Of a DNA stretch of 64,000 nucleotides, positions 27,520-35,101 are shown one piece after another; the stretch's first letter is position 1; each line of letters starts with the position of its first letter. Location of the stretch: positions 62,001-126,000 of the forward strand of contig JAHHIC010000054.1 of the NCBI GenBank assembly GCA_019359035.1, read 5' to 3'. The translations under genes and the position numbers were made by a program. This DNA is from Scytonematopsis contorta HA4267-MV1. Lineage in GTDB: Bacteria; Cyanobacteriota; Cyanobacteriia; Cyanobacteriales; Nostocaceae. A model generated the notes under the pieces. The model made no database searches. It was not told the origin of the DNA and worked only from the letters and a program-made list of their open reading frames with translations.

Positions 27520-28761
27520 TTAATTAAGTTGAAGCAATTGAGAACAGCGCTTTTGGTAGCGTTCCCACATATCACTGTAGGCTTCCCTGATAACATTACT
27601 AGCTGCATAAGGCTGTGCAGCACGTACACAAGACTCTATTGGATAATCATCTGAGTGCAACAGTACTTTACGTAGAGCATCTGCTATTGACTCAGGTGTA
27701 CGTTCTTCACAGACAATTCCACTGTCTGTGGTCAAAAATTTAGGAGTTTCACCTGTTCGAGTCGTCACGATTGGTGTTCCAGAAGCCAGAGCTTCTAAAA
27801 CAACCAAAGGTAGACCTTCATAAACACTACTAAGGACAAAAACATTAGATACACGATGTAGCTCTGCAAGCTCTGCTTGATTTACAGAACCAAGCATTGT
27901 CACTTGTTTTGATAAACCTAATTGGGTAACTTCAGCTTTTACTTCATCTCCCAACTCTCCATTCCCTGCAATCAGTAAATGAACATCTGATTGATTCAAA
28001 GCAGCTAAAGAACGTACAAGTAAAATAGGGTCTTTTTGGGGATGCAGACGACCAGCAAAGAGAATAAAAGCTGTATTTTCGTTCAAACCAAGCTTGATAG
28101 CTAGTTCACGTCTTTTAGCTTTTCTTTCTGAAAATTCTAATGGGTAGAAAATTTCGTTATCAAAAGAATTTTTGACATAAGAAATACGGTTAGCAAGACT
28201 TGGATAATGCTGTTTATATAACTCAGCAGAATCCGTGTTACAAGAGAGGATTTGCTGAAACTGACGAACTAATAAGCTTTCTATGGCAAAATATGCACCT
28301 GGAAATCGACGCCAAAGAATCGCTTTTTTATCACCCGTAGCTTTGATTTGGGTGTGAATATCGTTATGTATGAACAGAGTTTTTTCAGAGCGCCAAGGTA
28401 TTGCAGCTAGAGATGGTTCTAGCCGATGAAAATGCATAAAGTCAGAATTTAACTTTCGACCTAAAAGAGCAGCCGAATACTTAATCGTTGTGGGTATCCG
28501 ACCTCTAACATCATCATTTTCCAACGTGAACAAAGGTAAAAAACGAATTTCCCTGCCAGAAAACTCAGCTTCTTGCCATTTTAAATTTGTCTGCTGGTAA
28601 CTGCTCCCAGTTCCAACTAGCCTTACTTCAAACTCGCTTGGAGAGTACTTGATAAAACTTTTTATCAAAGTTTGTATACCCCCAATACTAGTCTGCCAAG
28701 GATTGAACTGGTAAAAAATTGTTAAAATAGGTTTGCGCGTGACTATACTTAGAGAAGTCAT
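27520..28761 (-). CDS. Family 4 glycosyltransferase
   Basis: 413 aa GT-B enzyme with the N-terminal motif FNPWQTSIGGIQTLI, then LFAGRLHPQKDP in the hinge region and YEGLPLVVLEALASG as the EX7E motif. It is the first gene of the minus-strand exopolysaccharide locus, so the operon promoter should lie in 28762-29204. The next gene starts almost at its stop codon. No initiating phosphoglycosyltransferase (WbaP or WecA type) is seen in the window, so that step must be encoded elsewhere. The start is the ATG at 28761. Confidence 0.85.
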   Translation of the reverse strand: MTSLSIVTRKPILTIFYQFNPWQTSIGGIQTLIKSFIKYSPSEFEVRLVGTGSSYQQTNLKWQEAEFSGREIRFLPLFTLENDDVRGRIPTTIKYSAALLGRKLNSDFMHFHRLEPSLAAIPWRSEKTLFIHNDIHTQIKATGDKKAILWRRFPGAYFAIESLLVRQFQQILSCNTDSAELYKQHYPSLANRISYVKNSFDNEIFYPLEFSERKAKRRELAIKLGLNENTAFILFAGRLHPQKDPILLVRSLAALNQSDVHLLIAGNGELGDEVKAEVTQLGLSKQVTMLGSVNQAELAELHRVSNVFVLSSVYEGLPLVVLEALASGTPIVTTRTGETPKFLTTDSGIVCEERTPESIADALRKVLLHSDDYPIESCVRAAQPYAASNVIREAYSDMWERYQKRCSQLLQLN

Positions 28762-29204
28762 TTTTGTAACAGAAAATCTCCAGATTCGTTAATATGAGTA
28801 ACCATGAGTCTAAAAAATTAAATAGACTTGAAAAGCTTTACTATTTAACAGTAGCTAGTTCCAGGGCAGGTAAAAAATGAAGCAGTGAGACATCACAATT
28901 GACATCATTCTAAAGAAATTCTGGATATCTTGCCATCAGTGAAAACTCTTGATAATTTAGCAAAATGATTTATTTTTCCTCAATAAACTGTTTGAAATTG
29001 AAATTAACTCTCATAAAATCGTACAGTTCCGTTCAATAGCACATTTCATATTCTTTCAATCCCTAAAAATCAATTAAACTTGCTTTCAGTTACAAGATAG
29101 CGTAGACCTCTAAATCTTTAATATAGGGCAATTCCAGGCTTTACTAGTTTTAAACACATACCAGTAAAAACACTAGATTTACATTAAACTTTAAATACCA
29201 TATT
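28762..29204. other. 443-bp spacer upstream of the exopolysaccharide locus
   Basis: AT-rich, with no reading frame of note. It lies between the 3' end of the histidine kinase gene and the first gene of the exopolysaccharide locus, both on the minus strand. It should contain the promoter of the locus, but I cannot point to convincing -35/-10 boxes or a regulator site. Confidence 0.5.
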
Positions 29205-32200
29205 TTAAACATTTTCTTGAAAAGTTGCCTTAACAATTTTATCGAAGCGGAAATTATAGGTTAGTTCCTGCAACACAGATAATAAACTTGTATGCTCCTG
29301 AGGAATTTCTTCAAGCAACAGAAAAATCTTTTCGTCACTACAACAACAGGCAGCCTTATATAGCTTTTGTAACCATTCATCTGGCATAACTGCGAGGTCA
29401 TCCTTAGTTAATTTGACATTAGACAAAGAGGAACTCGCTATAGCAGAGGTCGGTTCAGAGTAGATATAGCTAACACCTAAATGTTGAGTCAGTTTATCGT
29501 AAATATCTTCTGGACGGAATGGCTTGCTGATAAAATCATCACACCCAGACGACAGCATAATTGAACGTTCATTGTCTAAAGCGCTGGCTGTCAAAGCTAC
29601 TATTATAGTCGCTTGTCCTTTGGTTGTAGCTTTTATTTCTTGCGTGGCTTCATAACCATTCATTATTGGCATCTGCATATCCATAAAAATTAAGTGTGGT
29701 TCCCAACTTTGCCATAACTTCACACCATCTTTACCATTTTCTGCTTCCCGTACTTCAAAACCAACGCTTGTCAAAACCCTGAAGAGAAATTGACGATGCT
29801 CCCAAGCATCATCTACGATTAACAATCGATATAATGGTTGATTAAAAATTAGACCCTTGACTCGTTTTTGAGAAGCCTGAGTTTGTATATGTATCTTATC
29901 TGCTAATTTATACTGAATATCAAAAGCAAATATACTTCCTTTTTCCACAATACTACTTACTGTAATATCTCCCCCCATTAATTGTACAAACTTTTGGCTA
30001 ATAGGTAACCCTAAACCTGTACCTTCTTGAGAAGCTCTACCACTTTCTGTTTGTACAAACGGATTAAATAAATTGTCGATTTCCTCTGAAGCAATACCCG
30101 TTCCAGTGTCTTTAACTTCAAAGTTTAGAGAAGAATCCTTGCTCCCCCTTGTTACTTGTAGTTTTACACCACCTTTCCGAGTAAACTTAATGGCATTTCC
30201 TATCAAATTTAGTAAGACTTGGCGTAGCTTACTTTCATCAGTAATAATGTATTTAGGTATATCCGGTGCAAGTTCAAAAGTTAAAGTGATTTGTTTTGCC
30301 GTAGCTTTAAGCCATAACATTTGCTCTAAATTATTGAGCAGGTGGTATAAGTCAAAACTATTTTGGTGGAGTTTAACTCTACCGGCTTCAATTTTTGACA
30401 TTTCCAGCACATCATTGATTAATGCCAACAAATGCTGACCACTTTTATTAATAATGTCTAGATATTGACGATGTTGCGCTAAGCAAGAATTGTCGCTATG
30501 CATCAGTTGAGTAAAACCCAAAATGCTGTTTAACGGAGTGCGTAACTCGTGGCTCATCCGTGCAATAAATTCACTTTTAGCTCGATTAGCTGCTTCTGCG
30601 GCTTCTTTGGCTTCTTCTAGTTCAGCTTTTTGTTGTTTACTTTCGCTAATATCACGCATGATAGTAGAAAAATATTCTACGCGACCATCAGTTGATTTGT
30701 GGGCAATAATCATTTGCGAAACAGCCATTTCCCTACCATCACCACGCAATAGTGCTGTTTCACCTATCCAAGTACCTTGACTAATAGCCGTAGGAAACCC
30801 CTGCTCTTCAATTATCTTTAATGCCCATTTAGGGTGGTAGTGAGATATTGGAACACGGGTAATATCTGCTCCTAAAGGAAGTCCGATAATTTTTTTAGCC
30901 TGAGCATTACTCCATAGGGGATTTCCTTCTGCATTAATCATACTTATGTGGTCGGTGCTGGCTTCTAAAATAGCCACTAAGCGCAATCGTTCTTTTTCTA
31001 CTTGCTTACGCTGTGTAATATCTTGTACCGCACCCACTAGTTTAATTACCTTTCCTTGTTCGTCAAAAATAGGTTCACCCCTACTTTCTAAGTATCTAAT
31101 CAAACCATCTGGACGCATAATCCTAAACTCTACTTCATAAGAAATTCCTTTTGATATTGCTTGTTGTGTAATTTGTTCTATACGGGAACGGTCTTTAGGA
31201 TGAATTAATTGCAGAAATGTTGCCTTTGTGGGTTCAAACTCAATAGAACCAAAACCATAAATTCTAAACATTTCCTTCGACCAAGTAAGGTTTTGGCTTC
31301 TATAGTCAATTTCCCAGCTACCCATATTAGCAAGTCTTTCGGCTGTAGATAATAGTGCTGAGGTTCGCTGTTGTTTTTCTTCTGCTTTTTTGCGTTGAGT
31401 AATATCGGTGCTAACACCCGTAACAATCCAACAATCAGCTTCTTCGTCTCGTCGTGATATATAAGTGGCACAAATCCAACGAATAGTTCCGTCTTTGTGA
31501 TTAAACCTGTATTTTACTTTAGTCGGACGTTCTGCAAAAATGTCTTCAAATAAAGACATCTTTAAATTTTCTGCGTCTTCTGGGATAACTTGCGGTATCC
31601 AAAAATTTTTATTTGCTAAAATTTCTTGTTCTGTATAACCAAAAATTGCTTCGCTACCTTTAGACTGGTATTCATACACCCAACTAAAATCACTAAACAC
31701 TCGCAAACAAACAATAGAAACATCTACACTGTTGAGAATATCATCAAGCTTTGCCTGCGAGAGTCTAAGTGAAAATTCTACTTGTTTGCACTCAGTAAAA
31801 TCACGTACTAATTCTTTATTGTTTTTTTCTAAATCTTTAACGTTCGGCAAGTCCAGTATTCTGGGAATCCTCAAAAATAGCAGTATACCTCCCCACAGAA
31901 AAACAAAAGCAGTTATCGCTCGTGTCACTTCCCCTAGCCAAAAATTTTCATAACGTAGAGTCCATATTTCCAATATTTGCTTGCTACCTGCGACGGCAAA
32001 TAATACTGCAAACAACCATAATATATGATTAAATGGCTTCCATCCCCGCTTGTAGATAAAATACACAATCATCATAACGATGGAATAGTCAGCCAGTCCT
32101 ATAATTACTTCGGATACAATCCCAAGGTATCCTAAACGGATATTCCCGAAATAATTATCAATATCCACGGTAAATGCCTCTGGAGTCAGAAGCCTGTCCC

Positions 32201-32213
32201 AGTTTTTATACAT
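29205..32213 (-). CDS. Hybrid sensor histidine kinase (membrane sensor, PAS repeats, HisKA, HATPase, receiver)
   Basis: 1002 aa. Three or so membrane helices lie at about 30-120, then three PAS/PAC units (about 150-275, 285-405, 410-530). HisKA follows with the phospho-acceptor His555 in MSHELRTPLNS, then HATPase with GNAIKFT, DTGTGIAS and GTGLGLPIS, and a receiver domain (about 795-915) with Asp845 in FMDMQMPIMNG and Lys in ISKPFRP. A short tail of about 80 residues might be a degenerate output or Hpt-like end; I see no clear HxxKG motif. The signal is unknown. It could control the exopolysaccharide locus downstream, on the same strand, but that is only position-based. The start is the ATG at 32213. 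Confidence 0.9.
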   Translation of the reverse strand: MYKNWDRLLTPEAFTVDIDNYFGNIRLGYLGIVSEVIIGLADYSIVMMIVYFIYKRGWKPFNHILWLFAVLFAVAGSKQILEIWTLRYENFWLGEVTRAITAFVFLWGGILLFLRIPRILDLPNVKDLEKNNKELVRDFTECKQVEFSLRLSQAKLDDILNSVDVSIVCLRVFSDFSWVYEYQSKGSEAIFGYTEQEILANKNFWIPQVIPEDAENLKMSLFEDIFAERPTKVKYRFNHKDGTIRWICATYISRRDEEADCWIVTGVSTDITQRKKAEEKQQRTSALLSTAERLANMGSWEIDYRSQNLTWSKEMFRIYGFGSIEFEPTKATFLQLIHPKDRSRIEQITQQAISKGISYEVEFRIMRPDGLIRYLESRGEPIFDEQGKVIKLVGAVQDITQRKQVEKERLRLVAILEASTDHISMINAEGNPLWSNAQAKKIIGLPLGADITRVPISHYHPKWALKIIEEQGFPTAISQGTWIGETALLRGDGREMAVSQMIIAHKSTDGRVEYFSTIMRDISESKQQKAELEEAKEAAEAANRAKSEFIARMSHELRTPLNSILGFTQLMHSDNSCLAQHRQYLDIINKSGQHLLALINDVLEMSKIEAGRVKLHQNSFDLYHLLNNLEQMLWLKATAKQITLTFELAPDIPKYIITDESKLRQVLLNLIGNAIKFTRKGGVKLQVTRGSKDSSLNFEVKDTGTGIASEEIDNLFNPFVQTESGRASQEGTGLGLPISQKFVQLMGGDITVSSIVEKGSIFAFDIQYKLADKIHIQTQASQKRVKGLIFNQPLYRLLIVDDAWEHRQFLFRVLTSVGFEVREAENGKDGVKLWQSWEPHLIFMDMQMPIMNGYEATQEIKATTKGQATIIVALTASALDNERSIMLSSGCDDFISKPFRPEDIYDKLTQHLGVSYIYSEPTSAIASSSLSNVKLTKDDLAVMPDEWLQKLYKAACCCSDEKIFLLLEEIPQEHTSLLSVLQELTYNFRFDKIVKATFQENV

Positions 32214-32521
32214 TTTACTATACAGTATATTTAATGAAATTTTACTTGTATTATTAAACTTAAGTGTGATGTATATAACTATTAGCTTTATATTTCCCTG
32301 ATTTCAGGTGAGTTGCATCAGTAAATTAATGATTTACATAGTCGTAAAATATACTTTTAGCTATTTATGACACTAATTTTATGTATACCAGAATACTCTT
32401 TGCTCGTAAGTTTCCCTCACTATTTCAGGATGTTGTTGGCCAATAAAGCTTGAGACCTATCACTACCTGCAACAGATGCACCAACATGTTTCTCCTACTC
32501 ACAGGCGAAACCCCACCTCCA
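32214..32521. other. Spacer upstream of the histidine kinase gene
   Basis: AT-rich sequence that should contain the kinase promoter on the minus strand. No specific boxes or genes are recognised. The nested inverted-repeat element begins at its end. Confidence 0.4.
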
Positions 32522-32733
32522 GCCCCCCTCCCCGTTGCGGGGCTACGGTGTACACACAAGTCGGAATTAACCTGTCATTGCGAGGAGGAACGACGAAGCA
32601 ATCTCCTTCCCCCATAACCCACAACGAATAATACATATGAATATCTCGTGGGATTCAGAGTTTTTGGGGTTGCTTCGTCGTTCCTCCTCGCAATGACAGA
32701 TGTGTGTACACGGTAGCCGCAGCGGGGAGGGGG
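32522..32733. mobile_element. 212-bp nested inverted-repeat element
   Basis: The outer arms (32522-32558 and 32701-32733) pair imperfectly and contain CCCCTCCCCG...GGGGCTACGGTGTACACACA. The inner arms are a perfect 30-bp inverted repeat at 32572-32601 and 32670-32699 (core GCGAGGAGGAACGACGAAGC). Only about 68 bp lie between the inner arms. It has no coding capacity. The right arm ends 4 bp before the stop codon of the gene at 32737. GTGTACACACAAGTC from its left arm recurs, reversed, at 37553-37567. Confidence 0.7.
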
Positions 32734-32736
32734 TTT

Positions 32737-33363
32737 TTAAGTTTTACGTTGCAACCCACGCAATAGTAATATTCCTAAGGTTCCCAATCCTAAAATTGCT
32801 GGAATTGCAATTAAAGGAGCATTCATCTGTTGTTCGTCGGTGTTTGTTTTACTGTTGTCTTTATTATTATTATCTTTATTGTCTTTTGACTGAGCTAATT
32901 GTTGGGGTGGTTTCGTAGCAGCAGTCGCAACAGTGACATCATATTTCATTTGAAACGCTTGGAAACTAGCTTCTGTTTTTGGCTTGCAACTTAACTCTAG
33001 TTGATAAATTCCAGTATTGGGAAATACAATATCAGCACCAGGAATATTCTCATATTTTTCCACGTTAATAGCTTTAACCGGGGGTTGTAGTATTGGAAAG
33101 TCCCCTTGCTTACGAGGTTGTGAGTAAACAGCCATTTGGCAATTAGCTTGTTGCAAAGGTACAAGTGTTCCTCCTTTACGGGTCAATGCAACCCAAGCTC
33201 TAGAAGTTTCCCCAGCTTTTGGATTATGATTTGGTTCAACATGCCAAGTACCAGCAACATCCCCAGATATTTCAACTTTGTGAGCTGAGACTGAGGTTGA
33301 AAATAAACATAAAAACATTAACCAAGAAACAGAAAAAATAGTTATTTCTCCTGATTTACCCAT
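32737..33363 (-). CDS. Periplasmic protein with C-terminal membrane anchor, partner of the UreH-like gene
   Basis: 208 aa from the ATG at 33363, which has AGGGAG a few bases upstream; a longer frame to 33393 would overlap the upstream gene. It has a signal peptide (1-27, ending SVSA), then a beta-rich domain with WHVEPNHNPKAGE and two Cys residues (NCQMAVYS, LSCKPK) that could form a disulfide. A low-complexity Asn/Asp/Lys linker and a C-terminal helix with a basic end (GILLLRGLQRK) follow. The upstream gene ends only 10 bp away, so the two are an operon. It may present or receive a metal or redox partner on the outer side of the membrane. I recognise no named family. Confidence 0.65.
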   Translation of the reverse strand: MGKSGEITIFSVSWLMFLCLFSTSVSAHKVEISGDVAGTWHVEPNHNPKAGETSRAWVALTRKGGTLVPLQQANCQMAVYSQPRKQGDFPILQPPVKAINVEKYENIPGADIVFPNTGIYQLELSCKPKTEASFQAFQMKYDVTVATAATKPPQQLAQSKDNKDNNNKDNSKTNTDEQQMNAPLIAIPAILGLGTLGILLLRGLQRKT

Positions 33364-33373
33364 CCTTCTCCCT

Positions 33374-34600
33374 TCATTTATTTGGTGGTACATAAAATTT
33401 CTCTAAAGATAAAAGTGACCAAAACCAACCTCTTCTAATCAATAACGTCAAAACTGCTATGAAACTCAATAAAACTGTTAGTAATTGATTTTTCCAAGTC
33501 CAGTCCCAAGCTCCTAAATAGCTAGAACCAATTGCAATAGCATGAATTACGCAAAGAATTAAAGCAGGTACGCTAAAAAGGTGAATTTTTCGCCAGCTTT
33601 GACCTAATTTTTTTTGTAACTTATCAAAACTGGTCAAAGCTGCTGGAGTCATTAATAATAGCCCTAGAGTTCCTGATACTACTCCTAACTGGTGTCTGGG
33701 CAACATAAATGATACAGAATTAATATTCCAATTCAAGGTCATAGATAACATATGACCTGTATGGGCAATGGCTAGTACAAAACCTCCAACTCCTAAAGCA
33801 CGACGATACTTCAACAATGGTGACCACAAACGACTTATAGGACGAGCAACTAAAGCTAAAATCAAAAGTATAAGTGCTGCATGTCCTGTATAGTCTACCA
33901 TTTCCCCTGTTCGCAACAGCGTCAGAATACCAATTGTTAGAGTCACCCAACCACCCATACGAAATAATTGGCTACGTCTATCAGCACTGATTTTTGATGC
34001 GAATACCCCAACAGCTAACATTGTCGGTAATGTACCGATTCCAAAAGCCAACATTGTTGCTGCTCCCGTCCATATATTACTAGTTTGGGCTGCTTTAATT
34101 TGTGCTGCGTAAAGAAAACCACAGGGAATTAAACCCCACACACCTCCTAGTAATGCGGGTGTCCACCAGCGAGATATCATCGATAGTTTCATCATCGCTG
34201 AACTTAGGGAGTTATGCAGGCTACCTTTTGCTAGTGGGTTAAGTAGTGGGATGCGAGGTAAAAATTCTGGTTTAATTTGTACCAACCCAAACCAAATCAA
34301 CATTATTCCTGTAATAATTGCTATCCATTGCCGCAATCCACTACTTATTCCGGCTAGTTGTCCAGAAGCAACTAATACCGAACTCAAAGAACCAAGAGCA
34401 GCCCCAACCATAGCGTAACTGAACATTCTCCCTAGGTTGAGTAAGCAGTGAAAGTAAAAACTGTTGGCTGTTGACGGTTGACTGTTGACGGTTGATTGTG
34501 TTGAGAGGGAAAACGCCACAGCTAGGGGCCCGCACATTCCTGCACAATGCCCAAAACTGCCCAAAAATCCCAAGGACATTATTAGAAATAGGTCTAGCAT
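33374..34600 (-). CDS. UreH/SafE-like membrane protein fused to a ferric-reductase-like haem domain
   Basis: 408 aa. The N-terminal half (1 to about 235) is a six-helix LysE/CcdA-type domain of the UreH_2 (COG2836) group, with GHCAGMCGP at 17-25 and WGLIPCGFLYAAQ later, the Cys and Gly-Pro positions typical of these metal or thiol carriers. The C-terminal half (about 255-395) has helices with paired His residues (AHTGHML, MLPRHQLG, KIHLFS, CVIHAIA), like the haem-binding four-helix core of ferric reductases. The whole protein could move electrons or a metal such as copper across the membrane. The start is the ATG at 34600. Confidence 0.75.
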   Translation of the reverse strand: MLDLFLIMSLGFLGSFGHCAGMCGPLAVAFSLSTQSTVNSQPSTANSFYFHCLLNLGRMFSYAMVGAALGSLSSVLVASGQLAGISSGLRQWIAIITGIMLIWFGLVQIKPEFLPRIPLLNPLAKGSLHNSLSSAMMKLSMISRWWTPALLGGVWGLIPCGFLYAAQIKAAQTSNIWTGAATMLAFGIGTLPTMLAVGVFASKISADRRSQLFRMGGWVTLTIGILTLLRTGEMVDYTGHAALILLILALVARPISRLWSPLLKYRRALGVGGFVLAIAHTGHMLSMTLNWNINSVSFMLPRHQLGVVSGTLGLLLMTPAALTSFDKLQKKLGQSWRKIHLFSVPALILCVIHAIAIGSSYLGAWDWTWKNQLLTVLLSFIAVLTLLIRRGWFWSLLSLEKFYVPPNK

Positions 34601-34689
34601 GTCGGTTTTTACCCCTTAGCAAATAAAATTTTTTGTATGGATAAATATCCCTGATGATGGCTGAAAATTTCTTTTTTCAAATGATATGC

Positions 34690-34819
34690 AATAAGCCAGG
34701 GAATCAGCCAGGAATAAAGCCAGGGAATCAGCCAGGGAATAAAGCCAGGGAATCAGCCAGCGAATTAGCCAGCGAATAAATTCCCTGTCTAAAAGCTAAA
34801 GTCCTCTTTTAGAGGACTA
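34690..34819. repeat. Third copy of the 52-bp repeat with tandem array
   Basis: AGCCAGGGAAT units of about 12-14 bp run to a final unit with GCGAATAAATTCCCTG, then CTAAAAGCTAAAG and the palindrome AGTCCTCTTTTAGAGGACT. The order is the same as at 23107-23343 read from the other strand. It shows that the repeat and its array travel or expand together. Confidence 0.8.
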
Positions 34820-34952
34820 ATAATAAGTTTTCTGGAGCTTAATAATTATTTTATAAACACCCTCTTAAATTATTAAGGCGTATATTATTCTGCTTTAATT
34901 GACTCAAATAATCAACAGACGACCTGTCAAATTTCAAATTTATATTTTATTT

Positions 34953-35022
34953 TCCATTCCCCACTCCCCACTCCCCACTCCCCACTCCCCATTCCCCACT
35001 CCCCACTCCCCACTCCCCACCC
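34953..35022. repeat. Heptamer array (STRR), unit CCCCACT
   Basis: About ten 7-bp units of CCCCACT with a few CCCCATT variants, ending about 80 bp before the ATG of the gene at 35102. It belongs to the short tandemly repeated repetitive class known from heterocystous cyanobacteria. The same heptamer occurs at 43981-44000 and 53866-53890. Confidence 0.85.
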
Positions 35023-35101
35023 CCACAAATCCAAACTGAACAAGTTGACGTATATAAGGGTGGGAATCATCAATCAAATTGATTGTTGGAGGATATTGTT
35101 T

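Larger units (their letters stand above)
34601..35101. other. Divergent spacer with repeat arrays
   Basis: It lies between two divergent genes, so both promoters must be here. It holds the third copy of the 52-bp repeat with a short array of AGCCAGGGAATAAA-type units (34690-34819), and a heptamer array (34953-35022). The remaining sequence is AT-rich with no gene. Confidence 0.6.
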
